NCBI RefSeq assembly: GCF_000247475.1
Contig: NZ_AHZC01000333.1
Coordinates: 45,027-109,026 of the forward strand
DNA length: 64,000 bases
Direction of reading: 5' to 3'
Origin: Rhizobium sp. PDO1-076
GTDB taxonomy: Bacteria; Pseudomonadota; Alphaproteobacteria; Rhizobiales; Rhizobiaceae
This document shows positions 36,701-43,786 of the stretch, in pieces. Below the pieces are notes generated by a model. The model made no database searches. It saw only the letters and a list, made by a program, of their open reading frames with translations, and was not told the DNA's origin. Each line of letters begins with the position of its first letter. The first letter of the stretch is position 1. Both the position numbers and the translations under genes were made by a program.

Positions 36701-39218
36701 AGAGCGTCGGCGCGACGAACAGGCTGAAGATCAGGACAAGCTGCCAGATGGTGGCGCCGACGGGATCCATCGTCGCCCAGCCGAGAACCGATGCCATGAA
36801 CCAGGCGATCGGGGTCAGCGAACGACGCAGGTTGTCGATCATCTTCCAGCGGGCAAGGGCGGTGATGCCGCGGGCCGGGTCGCCGATATAGGAGAGGAGC
36901 TGCCAATCGCCGCGGGCCCAGCGATGCTGGCGGGAGATCTCGACTTCGTAGCGGGTCGGGAAGTCCTCGACCAGTTCGACGTCGGTGACGAGGGCGCAAC
37001 GCGCCATCGAGCCTTCGAGAAGGTCGTGGCTGAGCACGGTGTTTTCATCGATGCGGCCTTTGAGCGCGCGCTCAAAGGCGTCGACATGATAGAGGCCCTT
37101 GCCGGTGAACGAGCCTTCGCCGGTAATGTCCTGATAGACGTCGGAAACGGTGAAGACATAAGGATCCACGCCGCGGTTCATCGAAAAGATGCGCTGGAAG
37201 ACCGAGGCATCCTTGCCGGTGGTCAGCGACGGTGTGACACGCGGCTGCAGCACGCCGTAGCCGCTGATCACGCGGCCCGATTTTTCGTCGTGCACCGGCC
37301 GGTTGATCGGATGGTGCATCTTGCCGACGAGCTTGGTGACGGCATCGCGCATCAGGCGCGTGTCGGCATCGAGGGTCATCACATACTGGACGTTGTCCGG
37401 CACCATGTTGGCGCCTGGCAGATACGAGGTGTCACGGTCGCCGCGCAACAACAGGTTAAGTTCGTGCAGCTTGCCGCGCTTGCGCTCCCAGCCCATCCAG
37501 GCGCCTTCGGCCGGATTGTAGAGGCGGCGGCGATGCAGCAGATAAAAACGGGTCTTGCCGTCGGTTGCATAGCGGGCGCTGAGCTGCGCCACTTCGCGCT
37601 TGGCGTAGTCCAGCACCTCGAGATCGGCGATCGTTTCTTCGACCTGGCTGTCCTTCCAGTCGCTGAGCAGAGAGAAATAGATCTCGCCGTGCGGATTGGT
37701 CAGATAGTGGACTTCCATATTGCGGATCAGTTCATCGACATCGTCGCGCTTGGAGATCAGGCAGGGCACGACCACAAGGGTGCGTGCTTCCGTCGGAATT
37801 CCGTCCTTGAACTCGTAGCCGGTCAAGCGGGTCGGCTTGACGAAGAAAGTCACCAGCGTGTTGAACAGGCCGGTCGCGCCTTCGGAGACGGGCAACGAGA
37901 CCATGGCGAGCAGCAGCAGGATCAGTGGTGTCGACAGGCCGGCGAGCACCAGGAAGTGGCCGATGACCCAAAGGGCTGCTATCGTCAGGCCGATGACCGG
38001 AATGGTGATCGACAGCCAATTCAGCTGCTTGATGCCATCGGCGATGATACGCGACAATGGACGGCTGTAGCCGATCGTCTCTTCGAGCTCCAGCCGACGC
38101 GCGCCGACGAAATAACTTCCGACATCCAGGACGTCGCCTGTCGCGCGCGCATTTTCCGTCGCCAGATCGATCGCGGTCTGGGCGATTTCGATCTCGGAGC
38201 GGTCGGAGCGACGCGCAAGCTTTTCAATCGTGTTGCGGTAGGCATTGCGCGAGCCGAAATCGAGCTCCCGATAGTCGGTATGCTGGCCGAGAACCTTGTC
38301 GACGTGGCAGACTTCCTCGACCCAGACCGACCATTCCTTGTCGTCGATCTCGCGCAGGCCACGAACGATGTTGCCCATCGTGACATTGCCAGAGGACAGG
38401 CGGTTGTGCTCGGCGTCCATCGCCTCCTGGGCGGTGCGACCGGCGGCTTCCAGGCGGTCCTCCAGCCAGGTCACGGCAAAGCTGGTATTCTGCGAGCCGT
38501 TGCGCAGGCGGTAGAGGAACTGGGTGGCAAAGGTATTGTCGTCGGCCAGCGGCTCGATCTGGCGCAGATATTCCGCGGCGGTGACCGGATCGTTCAGGCG
38601 GACGATCTCGTCCGCGACTTCGTTGGCCTTGCGGCGCATGCGACGCGAGCGATCCACGCGGGTGGCAATGCGGCGCAGATTTTCGACGAGAACGAAGCGG
38701 ACGATCGATGGCAGCGCCCAGAGTTCACCGATCTCGAGCGTCTGGTGCAGCTGGAAGCCCTCGACCAGTGCGGTCATGCTTTCCTGCGAGACGGTCGAAT
38801 GGGTATGGGCGACGTAGAGCCACGCCATCGCCATGGTTCGCGGGATTTCGCGATTGCCGATCTTCATCGTCGGCAGTTGCCGATAGAATTTCTTCGGGAA
38901 GTCGCGGCGGACTTCCTGGATCGCCTCTTCGATGACGTAGTGGTTGTCGAGCAGCCATTCCGCCGCCGGCGTGATCGTTGCCCCGGCCTCGACATCGGCC
39001 GCTGTCGCCCGGTAGACGCGCAGGATTTCCCGCTCGTTTTCCTTGTGGCGGGCAAAAAAGTCGAAATCAGTCAGACTGGGCAATTCGTTGGCGCCGTCGC
39101 GCGCGAGGGCTGCCGCACTTTCGTGCAACTCCTCGATCGTGAAATAGGCAGCTCTGATCGAGTCGTTGTGATCGATCTGTTTGGTTTCGAGGTCGCGCGA
39201 CGGGACATGCAGCGTCAT
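30732..39218 (-). CDS. ndvB: Cyclic beta-1,2-glucan synthase NdvB/ChvB
   Basis: 2828 residues, as expected for NdvB/ChvB/Cgs. The N-terminal region is followed by membrane segments (about residues 395-455, 800-850 and 925-970) that flank a GT84 glycosyltransferase domain. That domain has the DAD motif in TLDADTRLM (near residue 615) and the RQHRWARGDWQ element (near 764). A glucoamylase-like DUF3131 region and two GH94/phosphorylase-type blocks follow; the last carries LGGDWNDGMNRVG (near 2519). It initiates, extends and cyclises beta-1,2-glucan from UDP-glucose at the inner membrane, with the phosphorylase part controlling ring size. NdvA then exports the product. The ribosome site is weak. 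It is monocistronic and ends at the shared terminator. Confidence 0.97.
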   Translation of the reverse strand: MTLHVPSRDLETKQIDHNDSIRAAYFTIEELHESAAALARDGANELPSLTDFDFFARHKENEREILRVYRATAADVEAGATITPAAEWLLDNHYVIEEAIQEVRRDFPKKFYRQLPTMKIGNREIPRTMAMAWLYVAHTHSTVSQESMTALVEGFQLHQTLEIGELWALPSIVRFVLVENLRRIATRVDRSRRMRRKANEVADEIVRLNDPVTAAEYLRQIEPLADDNTFATQFLYRLRNGSQNTSFAVTWLEDRLEAAGRTAQEAMDAEHNRLSSGNVTMGNIVRGLREIDDKEWSVWVEEVCHVDKVLGQHTDYRELDFGSRNAYRNTIEKLARRSDRSEIEIAQTAIDLATENARATGDVLDVGSYFVGARRLELEETIGYSRPLSRIIADGIKQLNWLSITIPVIGLTIAALWVIGHFLVLAGLSTPLILLLLAMVSLPVSEGATGLFNTLVTFFVKPTRLTGYEFKDGIPTEARTLVVVPCLISKRDDVDELIRNMEVHYLTNPHGEIYFSLLSDWKDSQVEETIADLEVLDYAKREVAQLSARYATDGKTRFYLLHRRRLYNPAEGAWMGWERKRGKLHELNLLLRGDRDTSYLPGANMVPDNVQYVMTLDADTRLMRDAVTKLVGKMHHPINRPVHDEKSGRVISGYGVLQPRVTPSLTTGKDASVFQRIFSMNRGVDPYVFTVSDVYQDITGEGSFTGKGLYHVDAFERALKGRIDENTVLSHDLLEGSMARCALVTDVELVEDFPTRYEVEISRQHRWARGDWQLLSYIGDPARGITALARWKMIDNLRRSLTPIAWFMASVLGWATMDPVGATIWQLVLIFSLFVAPTLSLLSGIVPRQTDIVPAAHFQTLWSEIRSINAQVALRIVFIADQACMMVDAIARSLYRMTVSRKLLLEWRTASSVQSAAQGSIGSYYDSMRHAPILAVLSVGVAALPGGYGYLIGLPFACLWVLSPLLAWYVSQSAETEDSLEVPEHVAIELRKIARRTWRYFETFVTAGDNYLPPDNFQETPEPVVAHRTSPTNIGVYLLSVVSARHFGWLSFEQTIERLEQTIATIERMDKYRGHLFNWYHTDTLQTLGPRYISAVDSGNLAGHLIAISSACREWAEAPSAHLQGNLDGIGDVGGILLEVLAQLPDDRKTVRPLRRRLEERIVGFNTALAAVKREHEFASIRTINLAVLARDIQKLAANLHHEVRSDQSIEVIRWTESLVAVCEAHISDTAFDLSNIDPIRQRLSQLCESARGIAFSMDFSFLFRPERRLLSIGYRVDGRELDEACYDLLASECRLTSLFAIAKGDLPTEHWYRLGRQVVPIGARAALISWSGSMFEYLMPPLVMQERQGGILNQTNNLVVIEQMNHGRRLNIPWGISEAAFNARDHEMNYQYTNFGVPTLGLKRGLGQNAVIAPYASILASQYYPEASLENLERLRKLGALGAYGYHDAVDFTPTRLPDGKKCAVVYNYYAHHHGMSIAAVANVAFNGRLRTLFHADPVIEAAELLLQEKAPREIPVMSAKYEPQTPGKGQADLLRAEIRTINDPASKDREVAFLSNGHYSVMLTATGTGFSRWNGQSVSRWKADPTEDRWGTFIFLRDTASSQWWSATATPRRAEDEKSKVIFGDDKAEFFKTVGEISTTVECIVATEHDAEGRRLTILNTGTEDRFIEVTSYLEPVLGYDDADNAHPLFSRMFVKTEIGKRGDVIRAERNKRSPDDPDICVAHLIVDNAGPGRPTEFETDRRAFLGRGRSLAEAAAFDPGATLSGTDGYTLDPILSLRRVVRVPAGKKVSVIFWTIAAPNREEIDKAIDRYRHPDAFSHELIHAWTRVQVELRHIGITSQQAAAFQHLGRYLVYPDTHLRADPETVRTGQRSQSALWPMAISGDFPIFALRINDDMDIEIAREALSALEYLRRRGLVIDLAIVNERATSYAQDMQHALDQLAENLRHRLPDGAGRQHVFTVRNDLNDETATQALLGAARVVLHARNGKIVDQVNRAVSLFATPRVPDGAEPEWPGIIPALPAPVDSAARLPDGGDLDFWNGFGGFSRDGGEYVVRLAAGSATPQPWINVITNEQFGFHVAAEGPGFTWSQNSRDYQLTPWTNDPVTNRPGEAFYVADLESGRTYAPVSALNLDNTATYETRHGQGYSVFASTHDNLEIELTQTVDRERPVKLSRLVLRNTGTESRTFRVYGYAEWILGNNGQKTAPFVLSTYDEETGALLASNPFDINYPGRFAFLAGPSAPVGHTSSRREFIGRHGTIKLPQALARTAKLSGSIETESDPCAALAFDIDIGAGQQRDLTFLLGETDTAEKATALVTAMRGVDFDSVLEANRSFWNGFTGQLQVSTGDKAFDHLVNRWLPYQALACRIFARAGFYQASGAFGFRDQLQDTLAFLLQQPSLARKQILNAAARQFIEGDVQHWWLPQTEAGVRTHISDDVVWLGYAIDQYVSATGDTAILDEKIAFIEGPELRMSQHDAFFQPTRSEEQADLYEHAARALDLAITRTGEHNLPLILGGDWNDGMNRVGAKGQGESIWLGWFLAATLKAFLPYAEARKDTARSERWAAHIDTLKAALETAGWDGEYYRRGYFDDGTPLGSDASLECRIDSIAQSWSVLSGVGQPDHVEKALDAAVSKLIDDEGGIVRLFTPPFDKAPVDPGYIKAYPPGVRENGGQYTHAAIWLGLALAKAGRTRDAWRVFGLLNPINHALDAEAAERYRVEPYAVAADIYGGEAYVGRGGWTWYTGSAGWLYRFAVEGLLGISRKGSQLFVNPALPDHWNGFEANVTLDGRTVAIAVTRADKGAYAITVDGKKVASPEKGVKLGKAK

Positions 39219-39534
39219 GGGATGAATTGGATCTCGGGTTGTCTGTTAAAGAATGCTGTCAGGGCGTGCCTTAACCGCGGGTCTTCTTGGGGCGTTGGCT
39301 TTGCACAATTTCTGGCGTCTATTCAACAATTGAAGCAGAAAAAGGCTGCAATGCGACGTGGTGCCGGCAAGTAAACTGGTCTGGGCGGATATGCTTTCGA
39401 GCCTTGGCTGGGAGAATTGGCTTTTTATGCCTTATTTCAAGGCAGTAGCCAAGGGGGCCGGCCACAGGCATTGATCTGTGCCAGAGCAGGGATTTTTGTG
39501 CGTCCCGGTCGCGGAAAGCGTCCGACCGGTCGGC
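39219..39534. promoter_or_regulatory. ndvB leader / intergenic region
   Basis: 316 bp without a convincing gene, between the ndvB start and the aminotransferase stop. Both neighbours are on the minus strand, so this holds the ndvB promoter and the end of the aminotransferase transcript. A short symmetric TTCAA-CAA-TTGAA (39322-39334) is the only visible element. I see no clear terminator hairpin. Confidence 0.55.
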
Positions 39535-40716
39535 TCAGGCGGCGTCGGCGGCCAGAGTGCGCGCGAGTTGGACCATGCGGTCGGCCGCTTCTGCGAGCCT
39601 TTCGTCCGATACGGTCAGGGATACCCGAATAAGGTGGCGTGCCGCCTCGCCGAAAGAGGAGCCCGGCATGACCGCGACATGCTGTTCTTCCAGCAGACGT
39701 GCGGCAAATTCATAGCCCGTCAGTCCGGTCGCGCCGACATCGACGACAATGAACATACCGCCTTCCGGCATGACCGGTCTCAGGGTGCTGATCGTCTTCA
39801 GGCGGTTCGCCATCAGCCGGGCGCGGCGCTCGTAGTTTGTCCGCATGATGGAGGAGGTCTCGATCGGCTGCGACAGCGCCATGGCCGTCATGTCGGCGAT
39901 GAAGGGCTGAACGCCGAACAGCATGGTCTCCGAGACCGGCAGCAGACGATCGAAAAATTCGCTCGGACCAACGGCCCAGCCGCTGCGAAAGCCAGGAGCG
40001 GCATGGGATTTCGAGATCGAGGACACCACGATGGTGCGTTCGGCAAAATCCGGATTGTCAAAGGGTGAAGCGAAGGATTTGCCAAAGGTCAGTTCTTCGT
40101 AGACCTCGTCACAGACGATCCACAGATCATGGCCGCGGCAGACCTCGCCGATGGCGGCGATTTCTTCAGAGGTCAGGACGGCCCCGGTTGGATTGTGCGG
40201 CGTGTTGAGGAGCAGAACGCGGCTGCGCGGCGTGATCGCCGCTTCCAGATCCCTGGCGTCCAGATGGAAGCCGTTTTCGACCTTGAGTTCTACCGGGGAA
40301 AGCCTGGCCCCGCTCGATGCGATCAGGCCTTCGTAGGTTGCATAGTAGGGATCGCCGACCAGAACTTCATCTCCTGCATCAAGCAGGCCCATGAGGACGA
40401 CGAACAAGGCGGATTGCGTGCCGGGGAAGCACAGGACATTCCGCTCGGTCACACCGTGCCGGCGCTGGCGATATTTCTCGACCAGTGCGGTGACCACGGA
40501 GGCTTCGCCGCGTCCGTTGGAATAACGGGTTCGACCGGCATAGAGCGCGCGCGTGCATTCCGCCAGCAAAGCCGGATCTGGCGGCAGATCGGGTTCGCCG
40601 ATGGTCAGCTGGATGACCGGGATGCCTTCTGACTCTTTTCTGCGCGCTTCGATGTGAATGGCCCATTTGCCGGAGCCGAGGCCGGCCAGTCGTTCGGTGA
40701 TGGAGGCATAACGCAT
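39535..40716 (-). CDS. Class I/II pyridoxal-phosphate aminotransferase (AspC family)
   Basis: 393 residues from ATG 40716 (MRYASITERLAGLG). The frame is open further upstream into the TetR gene but is not family-like there. The fold-type I features are present: GEPDLPPDPAL near the N-terminus, the NTPHNPTGAVL Asn/Pro motif, CDEVYEELTF with the Asp, and the PLP lysine in SSISKSHAAPGFRSGW. RVSLTVSDERL near the end supplies the carboxylate-binding Arg. The substrate amino acid is not identifiable. It starts 17 bp after the TetR stop with little ribosome site of its own, so translation is probably coupled to the regulator. Confidence 0.9.
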   Translation of the reverse strand: MRYASITERLAGLGSGKWAIHIEARRKESEGIPVIQLTIGEPDLPPDPALLAECTRALYAGRTRYSNGRGEASVVTALVEKYRQRRHGVTERNVLCFPGTQSALFVVLMGLLDAGDEVLVGDPYYATYEGLIASSGARLSPVELKVENGFHLDARDLEAAITPRSRVLLLNTPHNPTGAVLTSEEIAAIGEVCRGHDLWIVCDEVYEELTFGKSFASPFDNPDFAERTIVVSSISKSHAAPGFRSGWAVGPSEFFDRLLPVSETMLFGVQPFIADMTAMALSQPIETSSIMRTNYERRARLMANRLKTISTLRPVMPEGGMFIVVDVGATGLTGYEFAARLLEEQHVAVMPGSSFGEAARHLIRVSLTVSDERLAEAADRMVQLARTLAADAA

Positions 40717-40733
40717 TGGGTAATTGTCCGCTG

Positions 40734-41378
40734 TCAGGCCGATGCCGGCGTGTTTTTCAAGAATGGGCCACCGAGCAGGGCTTCGACCGCGTCGATTGCA
40801 ATCTGCTGGAGGCTCTGGTCGGCAAACAGATCGCTGGCCAGGGAGGATTCCAGCCACAGACCATCGATCAATCCATTGATGGCGATGGCGAGCTTGCGGC
40901 ATTCATCCGGTTCCGGGCGACGACCCTGCGCCTCCAGAAGGGCGTAGATCAGGGTTTCCAGAATGCCGAGGAAAGTGAGGTAGTTTTCCCGGTGGATACG
41001 GGCGAATTCGTCGTCGGAACGAACGCGGCTGATGAAGGCTGCCCAGAGCGATAGGGCCTTGGAGTCGGCGATCGGCGGGCTGACATTGGCGATGATGAAG
41101 CGTCGCAAACGGGCATGCGGATCGGCGTCCACGTCGTCGAGTGCTGCCACGGCCGTCTCGGTCATGTTCGCGAGTACTTCGCGATAGGCCGCCTGCAGCA
41201 TCTGGTCCTTGCCGGCAAAGTAGTGGCGGATCAGGCCGCCGGTGACCCCGGCGCGTGCCGCGATGTCGCGTACCGTCGCGCCCTCAAGCCCATGTTCGGA
41301 AATGCTGTCCAGTGTGGCCGCGATCAGATCGTTGCGCCGTTCGGCTTCACCGGCCCGATGAAAGCTGCGTCTCGTCAT
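40734..41378 (-). CDS. TetR-family regulator (BetI-like)
   Basis: 214 residues from ATG 41378, which has CGGGAGGG upstream. The helix-turn-helix lies at about residues 15-60 (LIAATLDSISEHGLEGATVR, DIAARAGVTGGLIRHYFAGK). The C-terminal domain resembles the TetR_C_6 / BetI group, with LSLWAAFISRVRSD. It is in the same operon as the aminotransferase that follows, so it probably autoregulates and controls it. The EamA transporter gene at 41520, also minus strand and 141 bp upstream, may belong to the same response but has its own start region. Effector unknown. Confidence 0.9.
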   Translation of the reverse strand: MTRRSFHRAGEAERRNDLIAATLDSISEHGLEGATVRDIAARAGVTGGLIRHYFAGKDQMLQAAYREVLANMTETAVAALDDVDADPHARLRRFIIANVSPPIADSKALSLWAAFISRVRSDDEFARIHRENYLTFLGILETLIYALLEAQGRRPEPDECRKLAIAINGLIDGLWLESSLASDLFADQSLQQIAIDAVEALLGGPFLKNTPASA

Positions 41379-41519
41379 GCGGCCCTCCCGGACGCCTGGC
41401 CGCATAAGTCGCGGCAGTGGCTGCGAGGTGCGAACGTTTGTCGCACCTGCTCTAATTATACATCCGAATAACAAGCGGGCAAGCGTGAAACCCAGACCTG
41501 CTGCTGGTTGATCTGCGCA

Positions 41520-42383
41520 TCAGGCGCGCATCAATCGTCGTTCGCCGAAAATGATGATGATGCCGGCGCTGGCAATCAGCAGGGCGCCGACAATCACGTT
41601 GTTGCCGGGAATGTCGCCCCAAATGGCATAGCCGAGGACGAATGCCCAGATCAGCGCGGTATATTCGAATGGCGCAATGACCGAGATCGGCGCAAGGCGC
41701 ATGCCTTCGAAGAAAGTGAGTTGGCCCACCCCGCCCATTACGCCGACCGCAAGCAGCAGCAGCAAGGCCGGACTATCGGGTGATACCCAGGCGCTGAGGG
41801 CCATGGGCGCCGTCAGCACAAGGAAGAAGAAGTTCGTGACGGTCATCTGGATGATGGTTCGGGCACCCATGGCCGTGCGGCGCAACAACACGGTGCCGAA
41901 GGCCCAGAGGCAGGCAGCGAGCAGCGCCAGATAGACAGGCCACTCGATCGTCATGCCGGTGGGGTCGGTCGCGATGACCACGCCGATAAAGCCGATGCCG
42001 ACAGCGAGCCAGCGCGGGAGGGTCACATGTTCGCCCAACATCGGGATCGACAGCAGGATCGCAACGACGGGGGCGGCGAAATAGAGCGTGGTGATATCGG
42101 CAAGCGGCAGGAACTTGGCGGCGTTGAAATAGCACAGCCAGGCGGCCAGAAGGATGAAGCTGCGGATCAGCAGAGGCTTGATCACCGGCGATGCGACCGT
42201 TTCGCGCAAATGGCCTTTGCCACCCATGGCGAGACACCCGACCAGGATGGTAAGGCTTCGGCAGAACAGGATCTGCCAGACCGTCGTCGTTTCGACCAGC
42301 AGCTTAATTATGCCGTCGTGCACGGAAAACAGGAAATAGGCGAAGCTGGTCAGCAAGATGCCGGCACCGATGGCGGTCTTCAC
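41520..42383 (-). CDS. EamA-family (DMT) transporter
   Basis: 287 residues with ten predicted membrane helices in two EamA repeats; the second repeat begins around residue 145. Recognisable pieces are WQILFCRSLTILVG, LYFAAPVVAILLSIPMLGEH and FEYTALIWAFVLGYAIWGD, the conserved helix pattern of RhaT/YddG-type exporters. It starts with GTG at 42381-42383 with AAGG about 9 nt upstream. It probably exports a metabolite or amino acid; direction and substrate are unknown. It is divergent from the MFS gene at 42596. Confidence 0.9.
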   Translation of the reverse strand: MKTAIGAGILLTSFAYFLFSVHDGIIKLLVETTTVWQILFCRSLTILVGCLAMGGKGHLRETVASPVIKPLLIRSFILLAAWLCYFNAAKFLPLADITTLYFAAPVVAILLSIPMLGEHVTLPRWLAVGIGFIGVVIATDPTGMTIEWPVYLALLAACLWAFGTVLLRRTAMGARTIIQMTVTNFFFLVLTAPMALSAWVSPDSPALLLLLAVGVMGGVGQLTFFEGMRLAPISVIAPFEYTALIWAFVLGYAIWGDIPGNNVIVGALLIASAGIIIIFGERRLMRA

Positions 42384-42520
42384 AATGGTGGCCTTTCAGG
42401 GATGGACGCGCACGCGGGAAAAGCGAGACGCGGATGCCATCTCATCGTTTGCCGCCCGGGTGTCAATTGCGAAATCGGATGACCAGAACAATCATGTTCG
42501 ATGGAAACAAAATGTGAGAT

Positions 42521-42550
42521 TTTAAACCGCTTTGGAGATTGCCGTTTAAA
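42521..42550. repeat. Inverted repeat in the MFS transporter promoter
   Basis: TTTAAACCGC (42521-42530) and GCCGTTTAAA (42541-42550) match as inverted repeats at nine of ten positions, with a 10-bp spacer, 45 bp before the MFS ATG. The following stretch TCGATTAAATTAAATT is AT-rich and may be the -10 region. Likely an operator for an unlinked regulator. Confidence 0.6.
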
Positions 42551-42595
42551 TCGATTAAATTAAATTGCCGGCGGACTGCAGAGGAGTGCATCACA

Positions 42596-43786
42596 ATGAA
42601 TATTGGCAATATCGCTGCCCAGGCCCAAGCTCCGGCGCCGCTGGTGACACGCGAAAGAGCGGCGGTATCGTTGCTGTTTTTCCTAAACGGCATGGTGATC
42701 GGCGCCTGGGTTCCGAAAATTCCGCTGTTTGCCAATGCACTGGCGCTGTCCGAGTCCGCCCTCGGCATGATGATTTTCGCCTTCGGCGTCGGCTCGCTGG
42801 TGCTCATGCCGATTGCCGGCATGCAGATCGCGCGTTTCGGGTCGAGCGCCGTGGTCAAGGTGACGACGCTGCTGTTCATCCCGACCATCGTACTGGTCAC
42901 TCTGGCTGGCAGTATCTGGGCCGGCGCCGTTGCAATTTTCCTGTTCGGCGGGCTGACAGGGGCGATGGACGTGGCAATGAATGCCAATGCGGTCGAAGTG
43001 GAGCGCAAGATGCGCCGTTCGATCATGTCGTCCTGCCATGCCTTCTGGAGCCTCGGCGGTCTGGTTGGCTCGGCAACGGGTGGCATTCTGATCGCAGCTA
43101 TCGGCGCGACCGGCCATGTCCTCCTGCTTGCAGCCGTCTGCCTTGCCCTGTTCCAGGTGGCGCTGCCGATGATCCTGCCGGATGCGCCGCATCCAAGCGA
43201 AAAGGCAGCAGGCGGCAAGCTGCCGCTGACGCCTTTGCCTTGGCTGATCGGTCTGATGGCCCTGTTCTCCATGGTGCCGGAAGGAACCGTGCTGGACTGG
43301 AGCGCGCTCTATCTGCGCAACGAGCTCGGCGCATCCACGGCCTTTTCCGGCTTCGCATTTGCTGCCTTCTCGTTGACCATGGCGATCCTGCGTTTTGCCG
43401 GCGATTTCGTGCGCGATCGGTTCGGGGCGGTCAAGACCATGCGGTTTTGCGCGGTCGCGGCCTTTGTCGGCCTGGTCCTTGCCGGGCAGGCGCCCAATGT
43501 CACCGTGGCGCTGATCGGCTTTGCGATCGCCGGGGTCGGCATTTCGAATCTGGTGCCGATCGCATTTTCCGCCGGCGGCAATGTGCCCGGATTGGCGCCG
43601 GGAATCGGTCTGTCCGTGGTCACGACGATGGGTTATTCAGGCATCCTGTTTGCCCCTTCGCTGATCGGCTTCATTGCCGAGCATACGTCGCTGTCGAACG
43701 TCTACACGGCGATCTCCGCACTGCTGCTGGTGGTCCTCGCCCTGTCCGGACTTGCCCGGCATGCGGATCGTGTCCAGGGCGACTAA
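42596..43786 (+). CDS. MFS transporter (YbjJ-like)
   Basis: 396 residues from ATG 42596, which has AGAGGAG upstream. Twelve predicted spans in two halves, with a central cytoplasmic loop around residue 195. The early FLNGMVIGAWVPKIP and the loop EVERKMRRSIMSSCHAFWSL are typical of the YbjJ/FucP-related MFS branch. Substrate unknown; sugar or small-metabolite export is usual in this branch. Its TAA (43784-43786) overlaps the stop codon of the convergent iorB-like gene (CTAA shared). Confidence 0.9.
   Translation: MNIGNIAAQAQAPAPLVTRERAAVSLLFFLNGMVIGAWVPKIPLFANALALSESALGMMIFAFGVGSLVLMPIAGMQIARFGSSAVVKVTTLLFIPTIVLVTLAGSIWAGAVAIFLFGGLTGAMDVAMNANAVEVERKMRRSIMSSCHAFWSLGGLVGSATGGILIAAIGATGHVLLLAAVCLALFQVALPMILPDAPHPSEKAAGGKLPLTPLPWLIGLMALFSMVPEGTVLDWSALYLRNELGASTAFSGFAFAAFSLTMAILRFAGDFVRDRFGAVKTMRFCAVAAFVGLVLAGQAPNVTVALIGFAIAGVGISNLVPIAFSAGGNVPGLAPGIGLSVVTTMGYSGILFAPSLIGFIAEHTSLSNVYTAISALLLVVLALSGLARHADRVQGD

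Noticed and set aside
39322..39334. TTCAA-CAA-TTGAA as an ndvB operator
   Set aside because: Arms are only five bases and nothing similar was seen near ndvA.
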